A DNA stretch of 64,000 nucleotides from Zasmidium citrigriseum (GCA_002786025.1 NHNW01000004.1:744001-808000); one strand, 5' to 3'; counted from the first letter of the stretch, positions 22,149 through 33,648 are shown. Notes: generated from the sequence alone by a model not told the origin. Made by a program: numbers and translations.

Positions 22149-23147
22149 ATGGCCGACATCCAACCCACCAAGTCCGACATCGTCTACAAAACCGTCGGCA
22201 AATTGCACATAGCCTTCGACCTCTACCTCCCACAAGAAAATGCCAAAAACCTGCCCGTACTCCTCTGGTTCCATGGCGGAGGTCTTCTACAAGGCCACAA
22301 AGGCCAACTTGCACCATGGATGCGGAAAGCAACCTCGAAATACGGTTTAGCAGTCATTTCTGCCGACTATCGACTTGCACCTCAGGCAAGCGTACAAGAG
22401 ATTCTCGAAGATGTTCAGGGCTGCATCAAGTTCATCAGAAGCAAGCTATCTTCTGAAGTTGGACAAGGAGTTCTTGATGTCAACAGATTGGCTGTTTCTG
22501 GAAGTTCAGCGGGAGGGTATCTTGCTTTGCTCGCTGGCATATATGTTGATCCCAAGCCAAATGTCATCCTACCTATATACCCCATCACGGACCCGCTAGG
22601 GACGTTCTTCACAAACCCGCAGCCGCCGCCGATGGGACGGAAGTTGGTCGAACAGGCGGATCTCAAGGAGTTCTTGGATCCCAAGGCCGATCAGGTTGCG
22701 AGCAATGCCCAGGATAGTCCGAGGATGAACATGTATGTTCGGATGGTAAGTAGCACGGCAAGCCGACGACTGAGAAGACATGGCGCTGACTCTTCTCCGT
22801 GTAGATGCACGACGCGAATCTCGCCAAACTCTGGCACGTCCCGGAAGGAGAGGCAGCGAACAAGTTCCGACTCTCACGCCAGATATATGGACAGAGATCG
22901 TGTCCTGCGTACTTCCTCCATGGTGATGCTGGTGAGTAGCATTGATAGCTCAAGACTCTCTATCCGGTACTGACACGATCCAGATTCCTGTGTCGGCGTC
23001 GAGCAAGGAGATGAAGTCGTCGGGGCGATGCTCGGCTGCGGAATCGATGTGGTATACGAGCGACCTCATGGCAAGGATCACTTCCTGGACACGGCGCCGG
23101 ATTACGAGAATGAGCCGTTCTACTCTTTCTTGCTGAAGCATGTGTAG
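22149..23147 (+). CDS. Alpha/beta hydrolase of the esterase/lipase (HSL-like) type
   Basis: Exons 22149-22745, 22805-22931 and 22984-23147 encode 295 residues; introns are 59 and 52 nt with GTAAG/GTAG and GTGAGT/CCAG ends. The oxyanion-hole motif HGGG is at residues 42-45 (WFHGGGLLQG). The nucleophile elbow GSSAG (118-122) carries S120. An acidic residue lies in FLHGDADSCVG and the catalytic His in ERPHGKDHFLD. HGGG plus GxSxG places it in the hormone-sensitive-lipase-like group; SADYRLAPQA is typical of that group. There is no signal peptide, so it is probably cytosolic. The substrate is unknown; related fungal proteins include esterases in secondary metabolism and detoxification, but no pathway genes lie nearby. 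Confidence 0.88.
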
Positions 23148-23280
23148 AGCAAGAAAAGCGAAGTCCGCATAGGACGTTCACTATGTCGAATTTGACCAAC
23201 ATGACCTCTCCTCTGATGCAGTGCTGTTGTCCTGAGTCTCCTGTCGTTGGAATATGTCATGCTTCCCATGCCACAGCATA

Positions 23281-23961
23281 TCATGATCCTTTTGGAGCAA
23301 CCCTCCTCTCCTCCTCAGCCCTCAACCTCGCCTGAATCCCCTCCCAACCCTTCCTAACGACGTCTTCCATAACACTCCCCCTCAACTTCCCCATAGCCTC
23401 CTCTACAGGCATCAACCGACTGGTATAAAGCGCCTCTTCCTCATCCACTCCAGTTCCCTCATGCCTCACAGGCTCGTAGACCGTCCTTTTCCCATCCTCG
23501 TCCACCACAGTATCCCTCTCAATCCTCTCCCTCAAAGTCTCCTCCTCAAACACAGGAGGAGGCACATACCGTCCATCCTGATACCCCCTCTCAACATCCC
23601 CAGGCACAGTCTCCCCCACAAACCAAAAAAGCAAATACTGCGACCTCGCACTCAAAGGCAACATCTCGCACCAAACCGCCTCAGTCCCAAATTCCCCCGC
23701 CTCCGTCTGTCGATGTCTTATAGGCAGTGGAAGTAATCGATTCCTATACCCCGATTCCTCAAAACCTTCTCTCTCCGCCGCACGGGGGAGCTCTTCATTC
23801 GCGTTTTTGCGACCTTTGGGCAGGAACCAGTATTTGTCGCGCGTGTGGTAGCAGAGGACGACGCGGGAGGTTGCGAGGTGGAAGATGGCGACGCCCGCGC
23901 CGAGGGTTAGGTGTTCGCTGGGGAAGTGGGCGTGCACGGGGCGGCTGGGTTGGGGTGGCAT
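23281..23961 (-). CDS. Nudix hydrolase
   Basis: An intron-free frame of 226 residues. The Nudix box (residues 50-72) is complete: G-x5-E-x7-RE-x2-EE-x-G, read as GRKNANEELPRAAE then REGFEESGY. It binds Mg and cleaves nucleoside-diphosphate-linked substrates. The head (LTLGAGVAIFHLATSRVVLC) forms the first strands of the fold. The long insertion after residue 120 and the basic C-terminal helix (RAEEERRVAPKGS) resemble fungal Nudix proteins related to diadenosine or diphosphoinositol polyphosphate hydrolases, but the substrate cannot be fixed from sequence. Its 3' end faces that of the esterase gene with 133 bases between them. Confidence 0.9.
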   Translation of the reverse strand: MPPQPSRPVHAHFPSEHLTLGAGVAIFHLATSRVVLCYHTRDKYWFLPKGRKNANEELPRAAEREGFEESGYRNRLLPLPIRHRQTEAGEFGTEAVWCEMLPLSARSQYLLFWFVGETVPGDVERGYQDGRYVPPPVFEEETLRERIERDTVVDEDGKRTVYEPVRHEGTGVDEEEALYTSRLMPVEEAMGKLRGSVMEDVVRKGWEGIQARLRAEEERRVAPKGS

Positions 23962-24321
23962 AGTTGTGGTGGGGCCATGATGAGGCCAGTTATCAGTCGG
24001 GCATTTGTTGTCGCAAGGCCACCATGTGGAAGGTCATCATGTGATGCGGCAAGTGAAGATGGATTGATCGAAGTTCAAGAGCAGGAAACCACGAAAGCAA
24101 GGGACGGAGCTGTGTCCGGAGTCGAGACCGAGAGGCTACATTTGCAGCATGCAACGATGAAGGCATCGACTGAGGAAGATCAACGTACGCAGGAAGTTCA
24201 AGATATCAATTTGTTGAGCCATATACATATTAGGGGTATCATCATCTCCGAAGTAGCAGTCGTCCTACTAACAACATAGGGAATCGTAAATCCGAAATGC
24301 GTTCCATCTTTGCATCATCGT
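23962..24321. other. Intergenic, no gene seen
   Basis: About 360 bases between two minus-strand genes; it holds the Nudix promoter and the 3' end of the Mg-transporter-like gene. Confidence 0.5.
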
Positions 24322-25941
24322 TCAAGCCATGCCATTACCAGGACCATGCCTGCTGCTGCTCGGAGACTGAGGAGCGTCGCCTTGGTCATCGTCCTTCCGC
24401 CGGAAATTCCAGCTCTTGAACAGGTCTGAGAACAAGGCACTGCCAGATTGAGTACTCTTCCGTCTGTGCCGTGATTGACGCGGTTTAGCTGGCATCGTGC
24501 TGGCTCTGGAAAGACCAGGCTCAAGACTCACGCCCTGCTCTTCGTCACCTGGCTCAAGTGATTTTCCAGCACTGGATCTCCGTCGCCTTCTTTGCATCTG
24601 CCGACCCGTCGTGGCAGGCCTTGTTGGATTCGAAGTCGAAGAGCTGGGGCGGTCAAAGGTACCGTAGCGCTCTTCCGAGTCTCCAAGTGCCTCCCAAATC
24701 GCTCGGACCTCCTTCAGAGTAGCTGCTCGATGGCGGCGTTTGCTCGTGTGGACATGAGTATGACCAGGTACATAGTTTGGTATCTTATTAGTGGTCGTAG
24801 AGCTCCTGTGTAACGACTTGCGTATTAGGTTGGTGTGTTCGTTGACTTCCCTTTCGGTTTCGATATCGTCGTCAGTAAGGACAGAGTCGGAATCGTTAGT
24901 ATCCGTGTCTGGATCGCCGACGAAGCCCATCCCGGGTGCGAGAACTGTCTGTGGAATGTCGGTTTGCACAACATGATGGTCCTCGTCCTCGTCATCCTGC
25001 AGTCGCCAACTGAGAGCCAAGACACCTGCGAGGAGCAGAACCGTACCAAGCGCGATCAGACCAGCATGCAGTGGTGGCAATCGATTCATCTGCTGAAAGT
25101 AGATGAGGCCATCCAGGATTGCAACGATATTGTAGATGCAGAAGACGAATGGGTAGAGTATACTTGTCGATATCAGCTTCAGGCCCAGGTGGAGGTAGTA
25201 TAGCTGCGAAAGCGACAATGCGACGAATGCCAGAATGAGTACCCAAGGCTCCCAGGTCTTGAATTGATTGCTGTGATGAGCCAAGCTTCGAACAACCAAC
25301 TCGACTGCGCTCTTGGCCAGGAGGAGAGCATGGGCAGAAAGGATTCCAGAGACCAGTCCAAAGATCATGCCGTTGATCAACAGCACCCGGGGGCTCTCTC
25401 GCTTTTGTGCCGGTATACACTTTCGAAGTGTGAAGGTTACGACGACCACCAGTATGGCGAAGAACAGAGACAGGAAGAACCAGACCAAGAAGCTCGCCTG
25501 ACCCAATAGCACCAGCAGTTGCTGTAGACTGTGGCTTGGCTCTGGCATGGCAGAGAAGTAGCTGATCAAGACAGCCCCAGCAGCTACCAGTAGTGTGCCC
25601 CAAAGTGATCTCCAAGTCCATGGCTCTTTTAGCAGCAATGTCGCCAGAATGCTATTGAATACCAGCCCCGATGCCTGCAGCGTGCTCAGAAGTGGCAGAG
25701 GCAGGGCCACAATCTGGATGGTAGATCCAATGATGTTTGCGACCAAGAATAGAAACATGCCAATCTGCCATCGTCTTCGTCGGTGAGGAGGTCGTCTTAA
25801 GCTGTGGTCTTCCTTCTCGTCTTCGAGCATATGCGACTTGCGCTGGAGCGTAAGGCCGATTGATTGAACGCATGTCGAGAGCAAACCGACTATCACGCCC
25901 AGCGTAATAGCGGCAGCTGGATCGAGGGTGAAGTCGCTCAT
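24322..25941 (-). CDS. NIPA-type magnesium transporter (DUF803)
   Basis: An intron-free frame of 539 residues from ATG at 25941. The first 330 residues carry about nine membrane segments with family features: GVIVGLLSTCVQSIGLTLQR at the start, FLVANIIGSTIQIVALPLPL and LQASGLVFNSILATLLLKEP in the middle, and LGLKLISTSILYPFVFCIYN followed by AILDGLIYF. This is the NIPA branch of the drug/metabolite transporter superfamily, whose characterised animal members move Mg2+ and related divalent cations. The hydrophilic tail (330-539) is Ser/Arg-rich with acidic clusters and is probably cytosolic and phosphorylated. The position within the cell (plasma membrane or endosome) is not determinable. It is divergent from the V-ATPase subunit E gene, 515 bases away. 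Confidence 0.88.
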   Translation of the reverse strand: MSDFTLDPAAAITLGVIVGLLSTCVQSIGLTLQRKSHMLEDEKEDHSLRRPPHRRRRWQIGMFLFLVANIIGSTIQIVALPLPLLSTLQASGLVFNSILATLLLKEPWTWRSLWGTLLVAAGAVLISYFSAMPEPSHSLQQLLVLLGQASFLVWFFLSLFFAILVVVVTFTLRKCIPAQKRESPRVLLINGMIFGLVSGILSAHALLLAKSAVELVVRSLAHHSNQFKTWEPWVLILAFVALSLSQLYYLHLGLKLISTSILYPFVFCIYNIVAILDGLIYFQQMNRLPPLHAGLIALGTVLLLAGVLALSWRLQDDEDEDHHVVQTDIPQTVLAPGMGFVGDPDTDTNDSDSVLTDDDIETEREVNEHTNLIRKSLHRSSTTTNKIPNYVPGHTHVHTSKRRHRAATLKEVRAIWEALGDSEERYGTFDRPSSSTSNPTRPATTGRQMQRRRRRSSAGKSLEPGDEEQGVSLEPGLSRASTMPAKPRQSRHRRKSTQSGSALFSDLFKSWNFRRKDDDQGDAPQSPSSSRHGPGNGMA

Positions 25942-26456
25942 GGTGGAGGGGTAGACGGGAGGTGAAGGTATGTGGTGTGTGGCGGTTGTTATCGACCCAT
26001 TGTGTATTGTTGTTGATGTGTCCCTAGCGAGGAGAGTCGGTCTGCGTCCTAATGCGGTTGAAGGCGGTGGTCAGGTGCACCAGCGCAGCGAGACAGTGAC
26101 CGAAGGGTGACGGATGGGCAAACCCCGGACTGTTGTGTGTGGTAGAGTCGAGACGTTGCGCTGAAGTCACACGTCGAACGGCAGGAGCGATCTGCATGTG
26201 ATTGGCCGGCGAAGCGAGGGAAGCAACGACCAGCAACGTGCGTCAGGCGCTGTTGCTGGAGAGCAGCTTCCCTGGTAGACTTGCTCGAAAGAGCTGCCAT
26301 TGACTTCACTACTCCTCATCAACCACCATATCGCCTTGACAACATCTTCTCCGAGCTTCACGACCCCAGAAGAAGCTTCTTCTGCCCCGACGACTCCGAC
26401 GACACCCACTCTCAACTCAGCCAGCTGCCTGAATAGCAGCTCCCAACACCACCACC
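25942..26456. promoter_or_regulatory. Shared divergent promoter of NIPA and V-ATPase E genes
   Basis: The 515 bases separate divergent start codons; the stretch before 26457 is rich in CAC/ACC, as in many fungal leaders. No named element assigned. Confidence 0.5.
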
Positions 26457-27214
26457 ATGTCTCAAATACACGCCATGTCGGACGACCAGGTGAACACCGA
26501 GCTGCGCAAGATGACTGCCTTCATCCGGCAGGAGGCGCTGGAGAAGGCTCGTGAGATTCACCTCAAGGCAGACGAGGAGTTCAGCATCGAGAAGTCCAAG
26601 CTGGTCCGATCCGAAACATCTCGCATTGATGACGAGTACAAGAAGAAGTTCACACAGGCCGGCATGAGCCAGCAGATCACAAAGTCCACACTTGCCAACA
26701 AGACCAGACTGCGAATCCTCAGTGCGAGACAGGAGCTCCTTGACAAGCTGTTTGAGGATGCGAACAAGAAGCTGGCAGACACAGGATCCAAGGACAAGAG
26801 CAAGTACGAGAAGGTCATGAAGAACATTATTCTGGAAGGGCTGTATGCGCTGGTAAACGAGAAGAAGGTGACTCTGCGATGTCGCAAGAAGGACGATGAC
26901 GTGATCAAGAAGGCGGCTGAGAGTGCTAAGGAGGAGTACAAGAAGCAGATGAAGCGAGATGTTGAGATCTCGATTGACAGCAAGGAGAGAGTGCCAGAGG
27001 ATTCGTAAGTGAATTCATGCATGATGGTGTGAGAAGAGGGAACATACTAATATGAACGTACAGAGCCGGCGGCTGCATCATCCTCAGCGGCAGCGGCAAG
27101 ATCGACGTCAACAATACCTTTGAGGAGCGGTTGCATCTTCTCGAGACAGAAGCGCTGCCTGCTGTGCGGGCAACGCTGTTTGGAGAGAACAAGAACAGGA
27201 AGTTCACCGATTAG
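26457..27214 (+). CDS. VMA4: V-type H+-ATPase subunit E
   Basis: Exons 26457-27004 and 27064-27214 encode 232 residues, one short of yeast Vma4. The 59-nt intron has donor GTAAGT, branch TACTAAT and acceptor ACAG. The long charged N-terminal helix (EALEKAREIHLKADEEFSIE followed by KSKLVRSE) and the C-terminal domain (GGCIILSGSGKIDVNNTFEE, then RLHLLETEALPAVRATLF) are diagnostic. Subunit E pairs with G in the peripheral stalks that hold the catalytic V1 sector against the membrane V0 sector of the vacuolar proton pump. An inner Met at residue 7 is an alternative start; the upstream ATG has the better context and length. Confidence 0.95.
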
Positions 27215-27705
27215 AACACTGCATTTGGATTACATTAGCGAGGAGCATGTTCTTGTAAGGTACATGTACGTATTACAGTTAAATTATTTCCAGTGAGCCA
27301 GGTGACTGAATCAGCCTTCTCCTGATAACGGTTTCCACGATGATTGTATCGGCACGAGTACGCTCCGCTCGAGATCTCTACTTCCCCGAATGAGCACTAT
27401 GACAATACGCACTAGCTCCACCCTTGACCTTATGTTACTGGTTTTGAATGAAGGGCGCAGCGAGTCCGCAAGGCACTTACTTTTAGAAAGCGTTTGATTT
27501 GCTGGCCTTCTGATTGAGCTGAAGGGCAACTGACAGAAGGTCAATGTCGTGTCACCACACGAGGGCGAGGTCCTTGCAAGCCACACCGCGCTCAGCCTTG
27601 CCGTCCTCAGCTGCTCGAGGCATGCAGTAACAGAGAACTAAAGTCCCTAGGATTCGCCCCGAGCAGCTTCACATATCGATCTTTTCGGACCGGCGCGACG
27701 ACCAC
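27215..27705. other. Intergenic, no gene seen
   Basis: About 490 bases between two plus-strand genes; no gene seen. Confidence 0.5.
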
Positions 27706-29649
27706 ATGGAACGACCAAGACCAATGGATGAAGAAACTGATGATGGCTATGATCTTAGCAGCAGAACGACCCGTGGAGTTTCACCATCATCGACTGGCAG
27801 CGCGCCTTCTAAAATACAGAGTGGACAAGACACTATAGACCGTACATTACCAATGCCCAAGCTCAAGCTCGGACGTAGATGGACCTCAGTCACGAAAGAG
27901 ATCTGGATCGATTTTGTCTTCGCCATTGCATCTGGTCTATTCTTCGTATACGGCCTCACAGTCCTATCGTTCGAAGGCCTGGAAGTTTGGTACCAACGTG
28001 AAGGCGACTTCAGCCCCGTGCAACGGCTCCAAAGCATAGCCCAATTCGTGTGTACAAGAACCTGCTCATTGACTTGCCACGATTGATTAATAGACATCTA
28101 GGGTCCCACGATATTCCCCATTCTCTTCGCAGCGGTCATCGGCCGTGCTGTCAAAGCGATCATGCTATGGCGTCTAGAAAAAGGCGAACGGTTGGGATTT
28201 CTCGACCTCCTGGCCGGTAGCACGACGGTGATGAATACGGTGTTGACACAGATCAATCTCCGGACGCTTAGTCTGTCTGGCATGCTCCTGACAATCCTCT
28301 GGGGGTTGTCTCCTGCTGGAAGTCAGGCATCTTCTCGTGTCTTGGTCATCAAGAACAACACCTTTACGGATATCCGATCGGTGGAGTACTTCTCCGATAA
28401 TCAGTCCTATCCTGTTAGCTCGCAAGATGGAGCGACCACTTTTACTCATCTAGTCAGGGCTTCTTTCTCCTCAGCTATGGCCGCCTACGGAGATCCTTGG
28501 GGCCACGTTCGACTCTTTCGCTTGGCAGAAGGTTTTGTTGGCCCATACTCTTACCACACGGCCTTGTTGGGATATCCTAGAGTATTTCTTGGGGACTGGG
28601 ACTACAACTTTGCGACCTTCAATATCGAGACATCGTATTTCACCGTTGACTGTCCAGTGCTGACAGCGGACTCCCAGCACTTTAGCGGTGGCCTGCGATT
28701 CCCAGACGATGATATCGTGCCCTTGACGGAAGACTGGCACGCCATCGTCGATACCCCGACCGGCCTCAGCATCATGACCAACGCAACATCCGATGAATGC
28801 CATCAGAGACGCAACAGGACAGTGTCAAACCCTCGCTTCTTCGCCTATAGCAGCACGGATAACAATGGTCGCTACACTGGCGCCATCTGCTCCATCAAGA
28901 CTAGATACATCGAAGCCAACATAACCTGCGGCGAGGGTCTGCTGTCCTGCGAGAACAAGAGTGTGAAGATGTCCCTAAATCCACATCCAGCTCTGGAATG
29001 GACGGTCTTCGACAATGAAGAGTGCAACGAGAACGTCTGGACTTCGTTTTGGCAGGATCTCGCCAATAGCACTCAGCCGAGAGACTAGCTCCCGAGCATA
29101 TATCCCGAACAAGAGGAATGGAGTGCTGCCCCGTATTCAGTAAACCAAGACTTGCGCTCTGGTTTCGCGACGAGGATTGCGATTCTGATGACTACCCTTT
29201 GGCTGGCAGTACCCGCCGCGCTGGTGTTCCAAGGTGGTTCCTCGCTCCCGATCAGTAGTTCTCTTGATCATCCTCACACGTTAGCCGAGCTCTACGTCTC
29301 AGGCAACAGCGGTCTCAGACTAGACTGTTCGAGACCGTGGTTAGCTGTGCTACTCACTGGATCAGCCTTGCTCGTCTTAGCCAGCGTCCTATCCATCGTC
29401 TTACGAATCAAGCGGCGTACACCAGAGCTTTCACTGGACTGGTCGACGTTGACGAGAGACAATGCGTACGTCTACACCGGTGCAGTGCCTTCTACGTTGG
29501 ATTCTGCCGAACGCTCGCAGCTGTTGAGACATGTCAAGGTCAGATTTGGAGACGTCGTCCCTGAGGAGGAACGGGGACACCTTGCCATCGGATCAGTGTA
29601 TCATAGTGGTGAAGTTGAGAAGGCTCGTGGAGATAGGGAGTACGATTGA
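27706..29649 (+). pseudogene. Fungal DUF3176-like membrane protein interrupted by an in-frame TAG
   Basis: Exons 27706-28047 and 28102 onward; the 54-nt intron (GTGTGT..CTAG) is in phase 0. The frame reads to a TAG at 29086-29088 (codon 443) and then continues in the same frame, without another stop, to 29649 (186 more codons). The part before the stop has membrane segments IWIDFVFAIASGLFFVYGL, PTIFPILFAAVIGRAVKAIM and LRTLSLSGMLLTILWGLSPA, then a large Cys- and Asn-glycosite-rich ectodomain. The part after it has the family's two last membrane segments (IAILMTTLWLAVPAALVF and WLAVLLTGSALLVLASVLSI). Only weak donors (GTCTGG, GTTTTG) exist near the stop, so an intron is unlikely. It is therefore either a recent pseudogene, a readthrough gene or a sequencing error. 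The family's function is unknown. Confidence 0.75.
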
Positions 29650-31579
29650 TCAATACAATAATCGGGACGGAAGTGACCATTCTCTTCAGGCGTCTTGACA
29701 AGACTGAATCAAGTATTAGGAAAGCAGACCTTAAATTTCTGACGTGAGATGAGAATTTGATATGGATGTATTACCTAGAATGTTCATCCGCTGCTCGACT
29801 TCTTGCTCTCAGCAATTCTTGTCGTTGCCACGAAGGCCGTTCGTTCGTGGAGACAATACATCGAGAAGTCTTAGTAGGAGGGTCTCAGTAGCATGGAAGA
29901 GCGTAGCGGCGTTGGCATTCCCAAGAGTGTTCACTCATCAAAGAATGTAACGATCGTCGCGAACGGCAGCTCCAAGCAAAAATCGAATGACTGTTGGTAG
30001 AGGCTCGCCTGGCCGGCCTCTCCACAGTCCAAGACGCCTACACGAGATCGCTATCGTCGTTTTCCAGGAGAGGCAGCTCAAAAGAACTCTCTCAGCCGTA
30101 GTGCGTAGCCGAAGCGGGTCTGGCCGTAGAGGTACAGTACAAGCCCGAAGACACTCGCTCCGCGGTCTCAAAAGTACAGATGCCTCGTTCAGGTACCAGA
30201 AATCGGTGTAGAAGGCGAATGGCGTGATCCAGTCACTCGTGAACTTCTGCACGATGATGGAAGAGAGAAAAGGTACCACGTTCTCCCAAGCCCTGGGAGG
30301 AGTTCACGTGGGCATCGAAGCGAACGCAAGTCGACGCCAAGTTCAGCCCTGAGGGGGATGGCGACCAACCCGTGAATCGTGCCGAGAAATGTGGTGTGGC
30401 GATGCAAACGGGGTTGGTTGATAAGACGCGCGTCAGCCGTAACAAGACGAGCGAAGGGGAGGGAGTGTCCTCTTGGCAGAAATGGGAGCGGAACTTCCAA
30501 GACACCAAGAAGAGAGTGGAAGGCCAAGGGGCGGAAAGTTAGTGCATGCAGTTGGGTACTTGGCTGTGCGCCCCCTCTCATCTCCGATTGCCTTGGCCCG
30601 GAATCCCAGGGTTGGGGATGGGATGCCCGATGACGGATCGAGGCGGCTGTGTTCTGCTTGTCTGAATCTCAGACAGAGTTGATGAAGCCAGAATGAGTCC
30701 AGGGAGCTTCATTGCGAGAGACCATGGCACAACGCGAGGGAAGACGAGTTGTTCTTGAAGCTGATGGCGCTGGCCTGGCTCTCCGCTGTCTCGTTGTGGC
30801 GTGTTGTGTCGAGGCTCGTAAGATGTCGCCGAGCGGCTTAGGGAGCACCCCAGCCCGAGAGGTTCGCGAGGTAAATTCCAGTCCGGCCCTGTCGTTGGAC
30901 GGGGAGTTTTCCCAGTGTATAAAGCATTCGTGCATACGCATGAGGTGCGTTAATGTTCTGATGATGTGTTAGAACAGTCTCCATCATCCGATTTCATGTT
31001 GGAGATACCTGGGACACTGAGGAAGGTGCGACCTTCGATCACGTGATAAGATAAGTGAATGCTGAGAATCGAGGTCTCTGCATAAAAGCATACTTGTCCT
31101 AAATAGAACGCCCAAGAATTCGCCAAGAAAGGCTCGCCGCCATTGCCAAGCTACCGCTCCCATTCTGCAAGATTATTCGGTGAAAGGGTGGTCGTCTCGG
31201 TCGCGCGCCTTCCCAGACGGCTTGGCACTCCGCCCGCTCTTGCCAGGACGCTGCTGACGTGCCGGCCGTCTTCTTCTCGTATAAACTGTCTTCTCTGGCC
31301 CCGCAGGTTCGAACGCCCAGACTACCCCCCGACGACTCTCTCTCCCCAACTCTTGTCATCACAACATCCGCCCTCGTTCACGCCTTTGCTGCTCCTTCCG
31401 CCCAATTTCACGCGCGAAGGTGGTCGCAATCGGACGGACCTTCTGACTTTTATCTCCTTCTGAAAATTTTCATCAGCGAGTGTTGCGTCGGACATATCTC
31501 CAGCACAACTCGACGCGGAGAGACTCCATCTGCCAAGCATACCATCCAACTCCAGGCTGCCAAGCCCTCATCAACTACA
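29650..31579. promoter_or_regulatory. Long upstream region of pacC
   Basis: About 1.9 kb without a supported gene. Near 29780-29880 one frame gives LLDFLLSAILVVATKAVRSW, which may be a fragment of an old gene. The half nearest pacC contains many GCCARG hexamers (see the next entry). The leader before 31580 is pyrimidine-rich. Confidence 0.45.
31122..31564. promoter_or_regulatory. Cluster of PacC-type GCCARG sites upstream of pacC
   Basis: GCCAAG/GCCAGG hexamers lie at 31122-31127, 31145-31150, 31242-31247, 31532-31537 and 31559-31564 on the plus strand, and at 31221-31226 on the minus strand. Three more are at 30523-30528 (plus), 30559-30564 and 30592-30597 (minus). GCCARG is the established PacC binding core. 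Their closeness to the pacC start suggests that the gene responds to its own product; this is inference. Confidence 0.5.
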
Positions 31580-33648
31580 ATGGACGGCAGCACACCCCAG
31601 ACTGTCGCGCAGGCAGTCCAAGCTGCCACCCAGCAAGCACAACAAGCCGCCTCGCAGCCATCGCCGGTGCAGGCGCCTCAAACCACGCAAAGCTCGACCA
31701 TTGACAACTTGACCTGCCAGTGGCAGGGCTGCGGAGAGCGATGCGACAGCGCTGAAGCTCTATACGTAAGTTGATCGCGCACATGCTGCCAACATGCACA
31801 TGCGACTCGATGCTGACCCGTGCATAGGACCACGTCTGCGAACGCCATGTTGGCCGTAAGAGCACCAACAACCTCAATCTCACCTGCCAGTGGGGTGCAT
31901 GCCGCACCACCACCGTGAAGCGCGACCACATCACCTCACACATTCGCGTCCACGTCCCGCTCAAGCCTCACAAATGCGACTTCTGCGGCAAGGCCTTCAA
32001 GCGCCCTCAGGATCTCAAGAAGCATGTCAAGACACACGCCGATGACAGCGTCCTGATGAACTCCCCGCAGCATGGCCAAGGTCGCAGCGGCAGCGGCGGC
32101 ATGGGACAGCAGAATGGGAAGCGTAAGCATACGTACCCCTCGAACTTCTGAGCCGGCATGCTGACGGCCATCTGAACAGCATCCTCATACTATGGTGCCG
32201 GCCACGACTCTGGAATGGGCAACCCATACCCATCATACCAACCCGGCATGGCCAATGGTGCTGGTGCTGGCTCGTATCCTGGACCTGCAGGCAATCAGTA
32301 TGCTGGATATGGATCGGTTAGCTACCCCAACAGCTCTGCTTTGGCAGATATTCAGAGCATGGACACGCGCAGGCGCGCGATCGAGGCTCTTAATGATTTC
32401 CTTGGTGACATCAAGCGTCGCGCCATTGACCCCAACAACTACTACGACGTTGGCCACAGACTTCAGGGCAACTCGCTTCCTCTCCCAGTTGGCACCGGCT
32501 ACAACACTGGATACAACAACAGCGGCTACAGCAGCAACTTCAACACTGCTAGCCTGCTCGACTCTTTCAACCACGGCGGTGGCATGGGCGGTGGTGGTGG
32601 TCATGGTGGCGTCGCCACTCAAGGCTACTCGCTGCCGTTGCCAAATGCTCGCACTAAGAATGACTTGCAAGATATCGACCGCTTCCTCGAACAGCTTCAG
32701 GCGACTGTGTACGAGACCAGCAAGGTCTACGAGAACAGCAGTTCTGCGGCGGCTGCGGGCGTTCAGCAACCTGGCGTCCATGCTCACTTCACTGGCGACT
32801 TCGGCATGGGTAACAACCAGGCCCAATATCGATCCAGCAACAGCCCGCCAAACTTCCAGAACCATCTCGGCAGCAGTGGCCTGGGTAGCATGAGCAACAG
32901 CTCCAGCATGCAAGGCGTCACTTCATCGTCGTCTGCCCTGGACACGCCAGCCCTTACTCCCGCCTCGGTTTCTTCATACACCAGCTCCGGTCACTCTCCG
33001 ATGAGCAGCCATAGCCGCGCCAGCTTCGGCAGCGTTAGCGGTAACATGTACCCTAACTTGCCTGCCGTCACTGGCATGTCTGACCTTGGATCCAACTACC
33101 CGACGACCACCTCTGCTCCAGCGTCTGGCCTCGCATCCGGCTTTGAGGGTCTTGATGGTCGCCGATACAGCGGTGGTAGACTCCAGAGACAAGCACCTGC
33201 CACAGCCGACCAGGATACTGAGATGGCAGACGTCGACGATGGAAGCCGCACGCCAAAGGCCGATGATGCTAAGCGCCCTAAGAGCAAAGGCAACAGTAGC
33301 ATTGACCCAGCGCTTCGTGGCGAGGACGAGAAGTCGTCATCCGACTCTGCGTCGACACCCGCGGCTGCGTCCGAGGGCGAAGACAAACGCCAAGAGGAAT
33401 GGGTTGAGAACATCCGTGTCATCGAGGCTCTCAGGAAATGGATTGGCGACCGTCTCAAGACTGGCGACTATGTCGAGGCCGAGAAGGCTGCCGAGTCCAA
33501 GGAAGGCGAGACCAAGGAGGGCGCCTCTAATGACGATGAGATGAAGACCGTGGCCAAGATGGTTGCTGAAAAGCTTGCCGGCGCCGCCGAGGCTGAGTCG
33601 AAGCAAGAGGATGCCAAGGTTGAGTATCCAAGCTTGCCCTCTGCTTAA
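31580..33648 (+). CDS. pacC: pH-response transcription factor PacC/Rim101
   Basis: Exons 31580-31765, 31828-32122 and 32180-33648 encode 649 residues; introns are 62 and 57 nt with CTGAC branch sites. Three C2H2 fingers lie between about residues 46 and 140: [29 protein letters not shown] and [20 protein letters not shown]. The second and third are nearly invariant in PacC and read GCCARG. The rest is Ser/Gly-rich, with [19 protein letters not shown] in the place of the signalling protease box. Two YPxL motifs, YPNL at 451-454 and YPSL at 643-646, match the PalA/Rim20 docking motifs that flank the processed region. By family, ambient alkaline pH triggers two-step proteolysis, and the N-terminal form activates alkaline genes and represses acid genes. 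Confidence 0.96.
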
